DNA from: PHAA01 sp034927445
Lineage (GTDB): Bacteria; Bacillota; Syntrophomonadia; Syntrophomonadales; Syntrophomonadaceae
Length of the DNA: 64,000 bases
Direction of reading: 5' to 3'
NCBI GenBank assembly: GCA_034927445.1
Contig: JAYFPZ010000027.1
Location: forward strand, 10,974-74,973
Made by a program: the position numbers and the translations under genes. The notes under the pieces were generated by a model, which saw nothing but the letters and a program-made list of their open reading frames with translations, did not search any database and was not told the origin of the DNA. Below are positions 8,658 to 17,231 of this stretch, in pieces; the first letter of the stretch is position 1, and each line of letters begins with the position of its first letter.

Positions 8658-8981
8658 TTACTCAACATTCTCACTCTGTTGATCTATTTGAATTTCTCCT
8701 TCAATTCTTTCCAATCGCTTAATAATTTCACCAAAACCCAAAAATGCTAACCCGCTCATAACTGACATTAATATTATCATTACTACAATACCTATTTGAA
8801 ATATAAGTGTTTGGAATGCGGTTGTAAATTTAACTTGAGCAAATGTATTACTTGGTAGTCCCTCATAAAGTTTTCGAGCTAAAGAATATTCATCATAATC
8901 AATATTAAACAAAACTAACAATCCTATAAATACCCCCGCAGCCATGACCGCTATTCCTATTGTTTTTAACTTTTTTTCCAT
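8658..8981 (-). CDS. Small two-TM membrane protein
   Basis: 107 residues starting MEKKLKTIGIAVMAAG at ATG 8981, preceded by a strong AAGGAGGAAGG; the longer reading to 9038 lacks such a site. Hydrophobic segments span about residues 8-25 and 60-82, and a short charged coiled tail (EIIKRLERIEGEIQ) follows. The family is unknown to me. Helical-hairpin form plus charged tail could suit a holin-like role, but nothing specific supports that. Confidence 0.6.
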   Translation of the reverse strand: MEKKLKTIGIAVMAAGVFIGLLVLFNIDYDEYSLARKLYEGLPSNTFAQVKFTTAFQTLIFQIGIVVMIILMSVMSGLAFLGFGEIIKRLERIEGEIQIDQQSENVE

Positions 8982-9055
8982 AGTACCTTCCTCCTTAAAT
9001 CTCAGTGAAATTATGTCTTTTTTCTTAGCCTTAACCATGATGGATACTTGATTTG

Positions 9056-9436
9056 TTATTTTTTAGTAATGCTTAATTTTATAATCTTTAGATCATCTGC
9101 AATATCGCATATTGTCAACAAAAAGGCCCATGCAACAAGTCCATATAGAAATATTACAATACCTAACACTATTCCTAATGTTTCGCCTTCCATTGTAATC
9201 CAAACAATAAGCGCACCAATAAGAGATAACACAAGAGTTGCCCATGCTACGGTGTTTAATATCCCTGAATGACTTGATTCTGGTTGATTGGATAGCGCTT
9301 GTTTTTCCTTTTTCTCTAGCTCTTTTACACAGGATTTATGTATGAAAAATTCTTGTCCGTCATCCTTCGTCACATTGAATTTTTCATCAGTAATTTCTTC
9401 ACCACAAAACCAACATGTTTTTATTTCATCAGCCAT
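9056..9436 (-). CDS. Zinc-ribbon membrane protein of unknown function
   Basis: 126 residues. An N-terminal half zinc-ribbon (CWFCGEEI, with a downstream H and C in FIHKSCVKEL) is followed by a charged linker and two TM segments (about 62-82 and 88-110). It heads the small leftward set of membrane-protein genes past the tape-measure terminator. A ribosome binding site AGGGGGAG is present upstream. Confidence 0.65.
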   Translation of the reverse strand: MADEIKTCWFCGEEITDEKFNVTKDDGQEFFIHKSCVKELEKKEKQALSNQPESSHSGILNTVAWATLVLSLIGALIVWITMEGETLGIVLGIVIFLYGLVAWAFLLTICDIADDLKIIKLSITKK

Positions 9437-9579
9437 ATTACTCCCCCTATCTTAATTGATAGTAGTTAATATAATTGTCAATTACAACCATTTCGACAAT
9501 ATAAGACTATATTTTACTTTAAACGCGCAAAGTTATATATACTTGACTGATAAAACGGTTAAAAGATATTAATGCAAAA

Positions 9580-9612
9580 AAAATAGGACTAAGAAATAAA
9601 TCTTAGTCCCCC
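9580..9612 (-). terminator. Terminator of the late (virion) operon
   Basis: Stem GGACTAAG / CTTAGTCC with an AT loop, then a T run of eight on the minus strand, begins a few bases after the tape-measure stop codon. It closes the structural operon at that point. Confidence 0.88.
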
Positions 9613-9615
9613 TAA

Positions 9616-11640
9616 TTAAGGTCCAATTCCCATAAGACGTTTATTAATTGCATCATAAAGATAGTCTGCTGCTTGTCTCATCTCTCGCTCACTTAAGCCA
9701 TTTCTCGCATTTACGTTAAATGTTGCGTAATTGTTGATTACAGGGGAGGTTGCTGCACTGGATTTACTCCTATTTTCCGGATTATACGGGTTATGCTGTG
9801 CTGGAATTATCGCTTCTCCCTGGTGTATCAATGCAAGTCCTGTATATGGAACATATGTAGTACCAGTTGCATATGCAGGATAATCACTACCGCTGGACAT
9901 TGTATTAATTGCACTTCTCCACGTTGACAATTTATTACTAATCCAATTTACTTTATCACTTACCCAACTGCTTATGTTATACCAAATAGACTTAATACCA
10001 TCCCAAAAAGAATTAAATAAATAATAGCCACTGTTATAAAAACCCCCTGAATAGCCACCAATTTTAGATATAATATTTGATACCGAAGATGTAAACCAAT
10101 TAACTATGGTTGACCATACTGATTTAAAAGAATCATATATACCATTCATAATGGAATTTCCAGATGCTTTAAAACCTGAAATACTGTTATCTAGATTGGT
10201 CTTAATCGCATTTAATTCATTACTAAATGCGTTTTTAACTAAATTCCAGATATTATTAGTAAGATTTAGAAACTCAGTTCCAAATGCTGACCAATCGCCT
10301 TTTAATAATGATGTTGTCATCTTTAAAGCACTAATAATCACATTTAACGCTATCTGAATAACCAATGCAATACCATCGAATACTATTTTGTTAGAATTAT
10401 AGAAATCTTGTAAAAGACCAATTAAACCACCAATAAGACCACCAACAGCACTCAGTAAATCCCCAATGATACCAAATGCACCACTTGTAGTCTCCTGAAT
10501 TTGGGGCATATTAGTCTGAATCCAATTAGCTAAATTGCTTAACACAGGCAATATCTGTTGCCCAATTGGGATTAAAAAACTTGTTTCTAATCCTCTTTTA
10601 ATACCTTCTAAGGCTTGACCAACAGAATCATATCTAACATTTGCAATCTGACCTAACGCATCTTTACTTAATGATGCTTGATCACCAATATCAGATAATG
10701 CTTGAATACCTTTAATTCCAAGGTCTTCAAATTGAGTACCGAAAAGTGCTACTCCTGCGGTGTTTTGGGCAAGAGGATCATCCATTTCAAGCAATCTTTT
10801 AACCACATCTTGAAATGCCAGTTCTGCTCCCTCTCCCCCTTGAGCAAAAGTATTAAACATTTCATCAGCATTAAGCCCTAAGAGTTTAAATCCCTCTGCA
10901 CTTGTCTTGCTCATATCCTTGCTGCGAATTGAGAACTCTTTAACTGCATCTCCGATTTTATCTATCTGAAAAGCCCCTGAACTGGCACCTTGGATAAGGG
11001 TATCTGTAAATTCTTCTGCGCTAATACCTAATTGAGCAAAATGTGTTCCATACTCATTTAATGTATCAAGCATATCCCCATTTTTATCTGCCCCATTTTG
11101 AGCACCTTGAGCCATTAAATTATATGCCTGCTCTGCTGTGATTCCGAAATTTGCCATGAGTCCATTAACGGTATTGATACTTTCAGTCACATCATAACCA
11201 AATGTATCTCTCATCATTAATGCGATCTGCGTTGTATTTTCTAATTCTTGACCAGTTAAATTTAACGTTTGCTTAACTGTAGCCATGCTTTGGGCAATAT
11301 CGTCAAAAGACTCACCAAGATTTTTGGCATATATATTAGTTAACGATTCCTCAAAACCCTTAGTTTCTTCTGCTGTTGCACCTGTTTGAGCCTGTAGGTT
11401 ATTAAGTGCTTGTTGTAATTCATCGGCACTTTTAACCCCTTTAACCCCCATACCAACAAGTGCAACTCCTACCGCAGCAATACCGCCAATTACAGCACCT
11501 TTTAAGAAGGTAGAAAAACTGCCCATTTTGCCTGTTAATTTACCAACAGTGTTTTCAGCACCCAACATTCCAGAGGTAAAGCCTTTGTCATTCAGCTCCA
11601 AATTATATGCATAAGTGGCAAGATCAATTGTTGTAGCCAT
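9616..11640 (-). CDS. Phage tail tape measure protein
   Basis: 674 residues. The protein sets tail length and passes through the tail tube at ejection. The N-terminal half (to about 380) is the TP901/TIGR01760-type core with GFEESLTNIYAK and LGISAEEFTDTLI; hydrophobic glycine-rich stretches (AVGGLIGGLIGLLQDF) lie near residue 400, and a Trp-rich C-terminal third follows. The start has GGGGGTGAAAC upstream. It is short for the family, implying a short siphovirus tail. It is the last gene of the late operon, which is unusual. Confidence 0.9.
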   Translation of the reverse strand: MATTIDLATYAYNLELNDKGFTSGMLGAENTVGKLTGKMGSFSTFLKGAVIGGIAAVGVALVGMGVKGVKSADELQQALNNLQAQTGATAEETKGFEESLTNIYAKNLGESFDDIAQSMATVKQTLNLTGQELENTTQIALMMRDTFGYDVTESINTVNGLMANFGITAEQAYNLMAQGAQNGADKNGDMLDTLNEYGTHFAQLGISAEEFTDTLIQGASSGAFQIDKIGDAVKEFSIRSKDMSKTSAEGFKLLGLNADEMFNTFAQGGEGAELAFQDVVKRLLEMDDPLAQNTAGVALFGTQFEDLGIKGIQALSDIGDQASLSKDALGQIANVRYDSVGQALEGIKRGLETSFLIPIGQQILPVLSNLANWIQTNMPQIQETTSGAFGIIGDLLSAVGGLIGGLIGLLQDFYNSNKIVFDGIALVIQIALNVIISALKMTTSLLKGDWSAFGTEFLNLTNNIWNLVKNAFSNELNAIKTNLDNSISGFKASGNSIMNGIYDSFKSVWSTIVNWFTSSVSNIISKIGGYSGGFYNSGYYLFNSFWDGIKSIWYNISSWVSDKVNWISNKLSTWRSAINTMSSGSDYPAYATGTTYVPYTGLALIHQGEAIIPAQHNPYNPENRSKSSAATSPVINNYATFNVNARNGLSEREMRQAADYLYDAINKRLMGIGP

Positions 11641-11685
11641 GTTTCACCCCCTTATATAGAAAAAAGGTAATGAATCATAGACTCA

Positions 11686-11970
11686 TTACCCTTTTTGATA
11701 AAATTCTGAATTTCTTAACTTTCCTAAATCAGGTTCTGTTTCGTATAACCTCTTAGATTTCTTCAATAATTCCCTGCCTTCAGGCGTTGATTGAATGTCA
11801 AATAACCTAAAATGCTTTAATAAAGATAAAAAAACTGCATAAGGCAGTTTCATAATTTTAAAATAATCCATCTTGGATTTGTCCATTAAATAAGCAATAT
11901 TTTCCATGATTTCATAATCATCAGAAACCCTAGAATCTTGATTTATTCCGTGGATTCTAGGGTAATTAAG
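11686..11970 (-). CDS. Tail assembly chaperone, frameshifted T part
   Basis: This open frame has no clear ribosome binding site and begins, by -1 frameshift, inside the end of the preceding chaperone gene at CCCAAAC. The product would be a GT-like fusion of about 203 residues (109 from the first frame plus 94 here, LNYPRIHGINQDSRVS to FYQKG). Siphovirus GT chaperones coat the tape measure during tail assembly, and tape measure is the next gene. The internal ATG at 11907 is an alternative start but is less likely. Confidence 0.75.
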   Translation of the reverse strand, partial: LNYPRIHGINQDSRVSDDYEIMENIAYLMDKSKMDYFKIMKLPYAVFLSLLKHFRLFDIQSTPEGRELLKKSKRLYETEPDLGKLRNSEFYQKG

Positions 11971-12296
11971 TTTGGGTCTTTTACAATCTCATCGATAAAC
12001 CTCATTGTATGCTCAATGATAATCTTCATATACCGAATATCGTTAAACCTTTCTTTAATAAGATTCATTGTGATTTCTTTGGATTTATCCAATGAGAGAA
12101 TATCAATCATCATTTGCCTTCCTAGATTAATTGACTCTTCTTCGCTTTTTACTTTCTCAACGTTTTGTCTGTAGGCAGTAAGTTTAAGCACGAAATCTAA
12201 ATCTAAATTCCCTGGGATGACATATTCATCACCTTTAATATCCCTAAAAATCAAAGGTTCCCTATGTAATAAACTCAAATCAATTATTTTACTCAT
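11943..12296 (-). CDS. Tail assembly chaperone (G-like)
   Basis: 117 residues, between the major tail protein and tape measure genes, the canonical G position. It begins MSKIIDLSLLHREPLIF and ends LITLESTE. The zero-frame codons C CCA AAC near its 3' end are a textbook slippery heptamer, permitting the longer GT form. Confidence 0.85.
   Translation of the reverse strand: MSKIIDLSLLHREPLIFRDIKGDEYVIPGNLDLDFVLKLTAYRQNVEKVKSEEESINLGRQMMIDILSLDKSKEITMNLIKERFNDIRYMKIIIEHTMRFIDEIVKDPNLITLESTE
11970..11976 (-). promoter_or_regulatory. Programmed -1 frameshift site CCCAAAC
   Basis: In the chaperone frame the heptamer reads C CCA AAC, fitting X XXY YYZ. The -1 frame is open for 94 codons from here, while the zero frame stops 24 bases downstream. 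Confidence 0.82.
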
Positions 12297-12316
12297 TCTT
12301 ATCTCCTTTGTGTGGG

Positions 12317-12871
12317 TTAAGCTTCAGGGAAGGTTTCGATAATTTCAACTAAAGTTCCATCAGTAGTGGCTAATGCACTAAATTGATAGCCAATTGACAA
12401 AGGTTTCTCTTTATCAAAAGCAAAACTGAATCCATTAGTATTCTGAGCTTTCAGAATATTGACCGTAATCGTACCACTTCCATCTTTTTTGGTGTGTACG
12501 AAGCGTAGGTAATTTACAGGCAGCATACCTTTACCGCCAATCTTAACGGTTTTAGTTCCTGTAGTTGTATCGGTTGAAACTGTGGCAGGTGCTAAAGATG
12601 CTAGATTATCTACTTTCCAGGTGAGAATGCCACAATCAAATGTCACCTCTTCCTTAGTTACAAATCTCATTAATGTTCCTCGGTTAGTACTTTCAATCTC
12701 CTGAATTGAGGGTTTATATTCCAACGTTGCCCCTGATTCTATTGCACCAATATTTTTAAGTGCAGCTTCAATAGCCGTTTCCAATGCTGTTTCAGGATTT
12801 TCTACCACACCTAAATAAAGTTCTCCACTCCCAAGAATAATCGGATCTGATTCTTGATAGTGTAAAGTCAT
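12317..12871 (-). CDS. Major tail tube protein
   Basis: 184 residues from ATG 12871 (AGAAGG upstream; an ATG at 12889 adds six residues). Tail-tube-type beta sandwich is suggested by alternating beta strands (EVTFDCGILTWKV, TVKIGGKGMLPVNYLRFVHT) and by position between the tail terminator and the chaperones. PSIQEIESTNRGTLMRFVTK resembles the N-terminal loop of siphovirus tube proteins. The identification rests mainly on order. Confidence 0.78.
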   Translation of the reverse strand: MTLHYQESDPIILGSGELYLGVVENPETALETAIEAALKNIGAIESGATLEYKPSIQEIESTNRGTLMRFVTKEEVTFDCGILTWKVDNLASLAPATVSTDTTTGTKTVKIGGKGMLPVNYLRFVHTKKDGSGTITVNILKAQNTNGFSFAFDKEKPLSIGYQFSALATTDGTLVEIIETFPEA

Positions 12872-12892
12872 ATTAATACCTTCTTTCATTTA

Positions 12893-13270
12893 TTAAATTT
12901 GACATAAAAAATAGACAACCATTTCGTAATTGTCTGTATCAGGATTTTTCCAACTTCCACCACCATTTAGTAACTTGGTACTTCGAATAGTGGTTTCGCT
13001 ATCTTTTATTACCTTTTCCCCTCGGGGATCATCAAGTAAATTTATTAATCTGCTCTGTATTGTAATTAATTTATTTAAATCCTGGCTAATGATGCGGAAT
13101 TCCAATTGATAGTCCTTAATATACCCGCCTGAGATAGGTTTGAAGAAATAAACTATGTATGTGTTATTTGTTATCTCTTTGGGCTTTTCTACTAAATAAA
13201 TAGCATTCTGACCATCAAGTAAGGCTTTAAACTGCAAATCTTGAAGCAGATAACTTCTTATCACTTTCAT
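12893..13270 (-). CDS. Tail terminator / tail completion protein
   Basis: 125 residues, SPP1 gp17 / DUF3168-like: YIVYFFKPISGGYIKDYQLEFRI and a repeated-length helix LNKLITIQSRLINLL. It caps the tail tube before head joining. Starts overlap the preceding gp10-like gene by four bases, showing coupling. Confidence 0.7.
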   Translation of the reverse strand: MKVIRSYLLQDLQFKALLDGQNAIYLVEKPKEITNNTYIVYFFKPISGGYIKDYQLEFRIISQDLNKLITIQSRLINLLDDPRGEKVIKDSETTIRSTKLLNGGGSWKNPDTDNYEMVVYFLCQI

Positions 13271-13566
13271 GGAGTCATTACCTCTTTAATTTTATTAATG
13301 ATTATTTGATTGTTTTGATCAACTGCTGGTTCCAAATATGGTGAATGTCTTTCTGCCCAATACGCATATTCAATATTAGAACCAACGCTCCCAACAGTCT
13401 TTTTATCGTCACTTTCAACCCTGTGAGTTATTGATCTTTTTAAAGTACCAGTATCTACAGGAGCTAATAATTTTGCATCAGCCTCAACAATTAAACATAC
13501 TTCTTCTACTGCTCTTTTTCGCCTTGCCATTACATCATTGATTATTGCTTTGAACGGACTATTCAT
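13267..13566 (-). CDS. HK97 gp10-like head-tail connector
   Basis: About 99 residues with the gp10 family signature LLAPVDTGTLKRSI, then VGSNIEYAYWAERHS and a C-terminal LEPAVDQ. These proteins join head connector and tail. It overlaps the upstream gene by several bases. Confidence 0.82.
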   Translation of the reverse strand: MNSPFKAIINDVMARRKRAVEEVCLIVEADAKLLAPVDTGTLKRSITHRVESDDKKTVGSVGSNIEYAYWAERHSPYLEPAVDQNNQIIINKIKEVMTP

Positions 13567-13864
13567 CATCTAGCATCACATCCAGATAATCATCCCATTC
13601 AATTACTTTCACAATCTTAAATCTATTACCGTTTTTATCAGAAACATTCATTCCATTTTGGATATTTTCATCAATATCACAGAATACTCTTTTGGTTACT
13701 TGATCCTGGTAACCATACTCCCGATAAAGTAACTCACTTGAATATGGCTGAATGTCACAAGGGATAATCTTTAATACTGATTCTGTTCCCTCATGATAAA
13801 TACCCCAATCATCTATATAACCCTCAGTAATTGTTAAAAGATTTATAATTTTGTCATAGAACAT
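13559..13864 (-). CDS. Head closure protein (probable)
   Basis: 101 residues, small beta-barrel-like composition, YREYGYQDQVTKRVFCDI and NGNRFKIVKVIEWDDYLDVML. Position between the gp6-like adaptor and gp10-like gene suits a head-closure (stopper, SPP1 gp16-like) role. The stop/start overlap with the upstream gene is one base. Function is inferred from synteny. Confidence 0.65.
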   Translation of the reverse strand: MFYDKIINLLTITEGYIDDWGIYHEGTESVLKIIPCDIQPYSSELLYREYGYQDQVTKRVFCDIDENIQNGMNVSDKNGNRFKIVKVIEWDDYLDVMLDDE

Positions 13865-14163
13865 TACCCCATCACCTTAATCCTTGGTAGAGGCAACAAA
13901 TCCTTAATTGATTGAGGAATTCCATCAACTAGGGTTTTACTTCTACTCCCCTGAGTGGATTGAATAACCCCTACTTGGCTATCATTTTTATAATAGAAAA
14001 TAGCCAATTTCACGGTTGTATTATTAAGAGATTCTGGTATTTGATCTATGTTGCAGTAGGTTTTAATGGCGAGTTGTGCATTTTCCACATGAAAATTTAA
14101 AACACTGTCTTTACTGGTATCATCGATACTTATCCCCAATAACTCCTTTGTTAAATCAAGCAT
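13864..14163 (-). CDS. Head-tail adaptor (gp6-like connector)
   Basis: 99 residues. LDLTKELLGISIDDTSKDSVLNFHVENAQLAIKTYCN fits the all-helical phage_connect/gp6 adaptor family, in which a four-helix protein docks under the portal (sequence shown in part: LLGISIDD, AQLAIKTYCN). It follows the capsid genes as expected. Confidence 0.78.
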   Translation of the reverse strand: MLDLTKELLGISIDDTSKDSVLNFHVENAQLAIKTYCNIDQIPESLNNTTVKLAIFYYKNDSQVGVIQSTQGSRSKTLVDGIPQSIKDLLPLPRIKVMG

Positions 14164-14174
14164 GACACCACCGC

Positions 14175-14486
14175 CTAATTCTGAATAAAACCTTGATAGT
14201 AAATATCAACATCAACCCCAACATCGTCCTGTTTGATAAATTCGATTTTATAAACTTCAACATTTTTCAAACATATTGGTCTTGTCCCAAAATGATGGAG
14301 TTTTAGAGAATCACCTTCATTTATTTTTATATTGAAGGTGTTTATGTCTATGTACACATCTTCGTTGGCAAAAAAATCAAATGACAAATTATACACTGTT
14401 TTATCAAAAGCTAGTATAAAGTTGTTTTCACTACTAGGTATTGTGATTAGCCTTGAAATTGCTTCATTAAATAGCATCAAGATCAC
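14175..14486 (-). CDS. Phage hypothetical protein
   Basis: 103 residues, unrecognised. Beta-rich, with a hydrophilic C-terminal run DDVGVDVDIYYQG. Encoded between capsid and head-tail adaptor, overlapping the preceding gene by 20 bases, so it is part of the late operon. A capsid decoration or connector accessory role is possible but unproven. Confidence 0.55.
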   Translation of the reverse strand: MILMLFNEAISRLITIPSSENNFILAFDKTVYNLSFDFFANEDVYIDINTFNIKINEGDSLKLHHFGTRPICLKNVEVYKIEFIKQDDVGVDVDIYYQGFIQN

Positions 14487-14718
14487 CTTCTAATGCATTT
14501 ATTAAATCTTCTTTTTTCATTTTATAAATTTGAATACCTTTCAATTTGGCTGTTTTTTTAAGGTCTATGAAGTTCATATTTTTATAATCTTCTTCCTCTT
14601 CCACTGCATTAAAATCAATAGGGGTCTGCACTAAGGCAAACCCCTTATTAATCAATTTGTCACACATTAAAGAAGAATCAACTATTTTAATTACATTTTC
14701 CTTCTGTAATTTGAACAT
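14467..14718 (-). CDS. Small phage protein with SAP/HeH-like C-terminus
   Basis: 83 residues. The C-terminal FIDLKKTAKLKGIQIYKM followed by KKEDLINALEGD matches the helix-extended-helix (SAP/Rho-N type) nucleic-acid-binding pattern often found in a small protein encoded just after the capsid gene. The N-terminal half is unrecognised. Confidence 0.65.
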   Translation of the reverse strand: MFKLQKENVIKIVDSSLMCDKLINKGFALVQTPIDFNAVEEEEDYKNMNFIDLKKTAKLKGIQIYKMKKEDLINALEGDLDAI

Positions 14719-14739
14719 AAGCTAATCCTCACTATTTCA

Positions 14740-15666
14740 TTACGCAAGAGCTTCTTTGATATTGACATAGATACCATTAACTTTATTATCAGGAATAAAT
14801 AAATCATGATATTTTCTATAGTCTATCTTCCAAGCGTTGGCAGACTGATTAGTCATAGGATCAAATATTCTAGGAATATCAGTCTTTGATATTGCAATAA
14901 CACTATTCCTCGCACTAATAATCCAGTTAATAGTCTTAGCAGCAGCATCAGCAACAAAACCACCAGCTTCTTGTCCACTAGTTGTACCATCGTTAAACAC
15001 ATAAGCGGTTTTCATTCTGGCAGAAGGCACTCGAACAATGGGAATACCATCTATTGCTTTAACTTTCAGGGCAGTTTCACCCTGCTGAAAATCCACCACA
15101 TCAAGTTTCTTAGTAATTTTATCTGCCAAATCTAATACAGGTGCAATCGCCATATTAAGGGAGATCACAAGCGGAGTTGCTTCCCCTACAAGATCATAAA
15201 CTTTATATACATCTGCTAAGAGTTTGTCTAAAATATCAGCAGTAATTGCGGTGTAACTACCAGATGCTTTACTTCCTGCAATCGCCTTAGTTGCGATTTT
15301 GGAATAACGATATGCGTCAACTTCCGGGATCACCTTAGTTCTCTGGAATTCGCCTAAAACTGAACCGGCATTAAGTACAAAATTACTCTCATCAACATCC
15401 ATAGCATCAAGATTAAAGGTTCTTCCTCTATCCTGGGACAAGGTATGCGTCTCATATGAGAGGGAAACAGAACCCTTTACAAAACCGTTTTCCCTGTCAT
15501 AATCAGCCATCCCATCCATCACAACTTTAGGTATTTTAACCTCATTCCCACCATTGTATTTAACCAAGGCTGAATTAAGCTCCATCCAACCACTACTTGC
15601 ACCTGCTATCATCTGAGCATCCAGCTCAGTTTGAAAAACCTTTGCATATTCAATCACATTTGCCAT
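14740..15666 (-). CDS. Major capsid protein
   Basis: 308 residues, gp5/P22-coat-like HK97-fold type: VIEYAKVFQTELDAQMI, an N-terminal region rich in DYDRENGFVKGSV, and YRKYHDLFIPDNKVNGIYV at the C-terminus. It follows scaffold and precedes connectors. No N-terminal maturation protease is present; assembly is likely scaffold-driven. Confidence 0.87.
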   Translation of the reverse strand: MANVIEYAKVFQTELDAQMIAGASSGWMELNSALVKYNGGNEVKIPKVVMDGMADYDRENGFVKGSVSLSYETHTLSQDRGRTFNLDAMDVDESNFVLNAGSVLGEFQRTKVIPEVDAYRYSKIATKAIAGSKASGSYTAITADILDKLLADVYKVYDLVGEATPLVISLNMAIAPVLDLADKITKKLDVVDFQQGETALKVKAIDGIPIVRVPSARMKTAYVFNDGTTSGQEAGGFVADAAAKTINWIISARNSVIAISKTDIPRIFDPMTNQSANAWKIDYRKYHDLFIPDNKVNGIYVNIKEALA

Positions 15667-15694
15667 ATATATTCACCATTTCCTTTCTAATCAT

Positions 15695-16261
15695 TTAAAT
15701 TGTTCCGTTAATACTTTTTCTGATTTGCGTTTTTAATAATTCTGCTTCGGTTTCTTTACCTCCAGCAGGGGGCTTATATCCACCTTTTAACCTCTGTTCT
15801 ACAGTTTCGGTGATATGCTTGTTAAAGATTTCTTCAAGTTTAGATAAATTTGCATTTGTGGTTTCTTCATCGTCACCCAAAAAGAAAGAAACTAATTCTT
15901 TCGGAAGCTTCTTTTCATCAGCTTTGAGCAAACCTTTATTCATTAATATTTGTTTTTTCTCTTGAGCTTCCTTTGTATTAAGTCTTTCTGTTAATTCCCG
16001 AATTTGCTTTTGTTCTGGTGTCTCGGTTGGGTTACGTTTAGCAATTTCCTCATCAATAAGTTTGTTGAGATTGTTGGTTTTCCAAGTTTCTAATCCCTTG
16101 GTAAAATGCCCATCTATCTTTGGCTGAATTAACTTTTTACCTTCCTCGGTTTCTAAAAATGAAATAACTCTATCAGGTGTGATAAACCCCTTGATATAGC
16201 CGAGCACCTCTTCATTCTGAGCATTTTGCTCCATAAAACTTTTAACTTCACTTAAATCCAT
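15695..16261 (-). CDS. Capsid scaffolding protein (DUF4355-like)
   Basis: 188 residues, highly charged, helical (ETPEQKQIRELTERLNTKEA), ending LKTQIRKSINGTI, typical of siphovirus scaffolds. It directs procapsid assembly and is then lost. A conserved GGYKPPAGG-type Pro/Gly break precedes the C-terminal capsid-binding helix. The gene is immediately upstream of the capsid gene. Confidence 0.85.
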   Translation of the reverse strand: MDLSEVKSFMEQNAQNEEVLGYIKGFITPDRVISFLETEEGKKLIQPKIDGHFTKGLETWKTNNLNKLIDEEIAKRNPTETPEQKQIRELTERLNTKEAQEKKQILMNKGLLKADEKKLPKELVSFFLGDDEETTNANLSKLEEIFNKHITETVEQRLKGGYKPPAGGKETEAELLKTQIRKSINGTI

Positions 16262-16358
16262 CTATATAACTCCTTCCAGCCTTGTAGTTCTCGCCTACAA
16301 GTCCAATAATTAAAAATAAAAAATAGGCCTATTTAGCCCATCTTTAAGAACTATTGAG

Positions 16359-17231
16359 TTATTTAATCCCTTTCTCTTTTGCCCATTCCTCATAAGTTTG
16401 GTATGGAATGATTTCTTTTGTGATATTGTCTCTTTTAGTCCTGGGTTTCCAGCCATTGATAACAGGTATCCAGCATGATCTACAATTCGGATGAGCTGGT
16501 ATTTTTGGTTTAGATAAATCATCTATATCCCAATACTTACCATCTCTTGATTTACAAATATCTGAGGTTTTATTATCTAAAGTCGCATCATATAGAACTT
16601 TTTTAACAAGACCACAATCGTCATAGAGCTTCATATTTGCATCAGTTTGTACTCTTGCCGTTTCAGTTCTAACCAATCTTTGCGATATAAACGCACTCTG
16701 ACCAAAAGTATTCTTAATATCTCTGGTCATTTTATCAATGCTTTTCCCCTGAATAACGCCTGACTTAATGGTTTTATTCAACTTACTTATTAGCAGTTTT
16801 TTATTAGTCCATATTCTATCTGAGAACCTTTCTTCAACAAACTTTTGATTAACCACTGAATTAACAAATTTATCAGATAGAATAGTTAGTGGTATTTCAG
16901 CACTAACCCCAGTTTGAACAATAAAAAAAGTCCTATGATATGTATCTTCATAGGATTTTTTTAGTATTTGTTCTGTTGTTGTGGATTCGATTATATTTAA
17001 TTCTCTAGCCTTTTCTAAAATAAAAGATTCAAGTTTTCTAAGTTCTTTAGTGCGTTCCGCTTGGCTCATTGTTTTTAAATCGCCATACTTTGCATAGAGT
17101 TTAGCTATTTCAAGCCTTATATTATTTAAAGATTCCCTGAAAGCCTTAATAATAGGTTTCATGTCTTTATCAGCTTGTGTTTCAATTAGATTTTTAATAG
17201 TTAATATCTCTTTTTGTAAATTATCAGCCAT
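16359..17231 (-). CDS. Minor head protein, SPP1 gp7 / MuF family
   Basis: 290 residues from ATG 17231, which overlaps the portal stop codon. The C-terminal MuF module is clear: RTETARVQTDANMKLYDDCG, then TSDICKSRDGKYW and PAHPNCRSCWIP. MuF proteins associate with the portal and enter the host with DNA or modulate packaging. The C-terminus ends shortly after the fold, so no toxin extension is fused. Confidence 0.88.
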   Translation of the reverse strand: MADNLQKEILTIKNLIETQADKDMKPIIKAFRESLNNIRLEIAKLYAKYGDLKTMSQAERTKELRKLESFILEKARELNIIESTTTEQILKKSYEDTYHRTFFIVQTGVSAEIPLTILSDKFVNSVVNQKFVEERFSDRIWTNKKLLISKLNKTIKSGVIQGKSIDKMTRDIKNTFGQSAFISQRLVRTETARVQTDANMKLYDDCGLVKKVLYDATLDNKTSDICKSRDGKYWDIDDLSKPKIPAHPNCRSCWIPVINGWKPRTKRDNITKEIIPYQTYEEWAKEKGIK

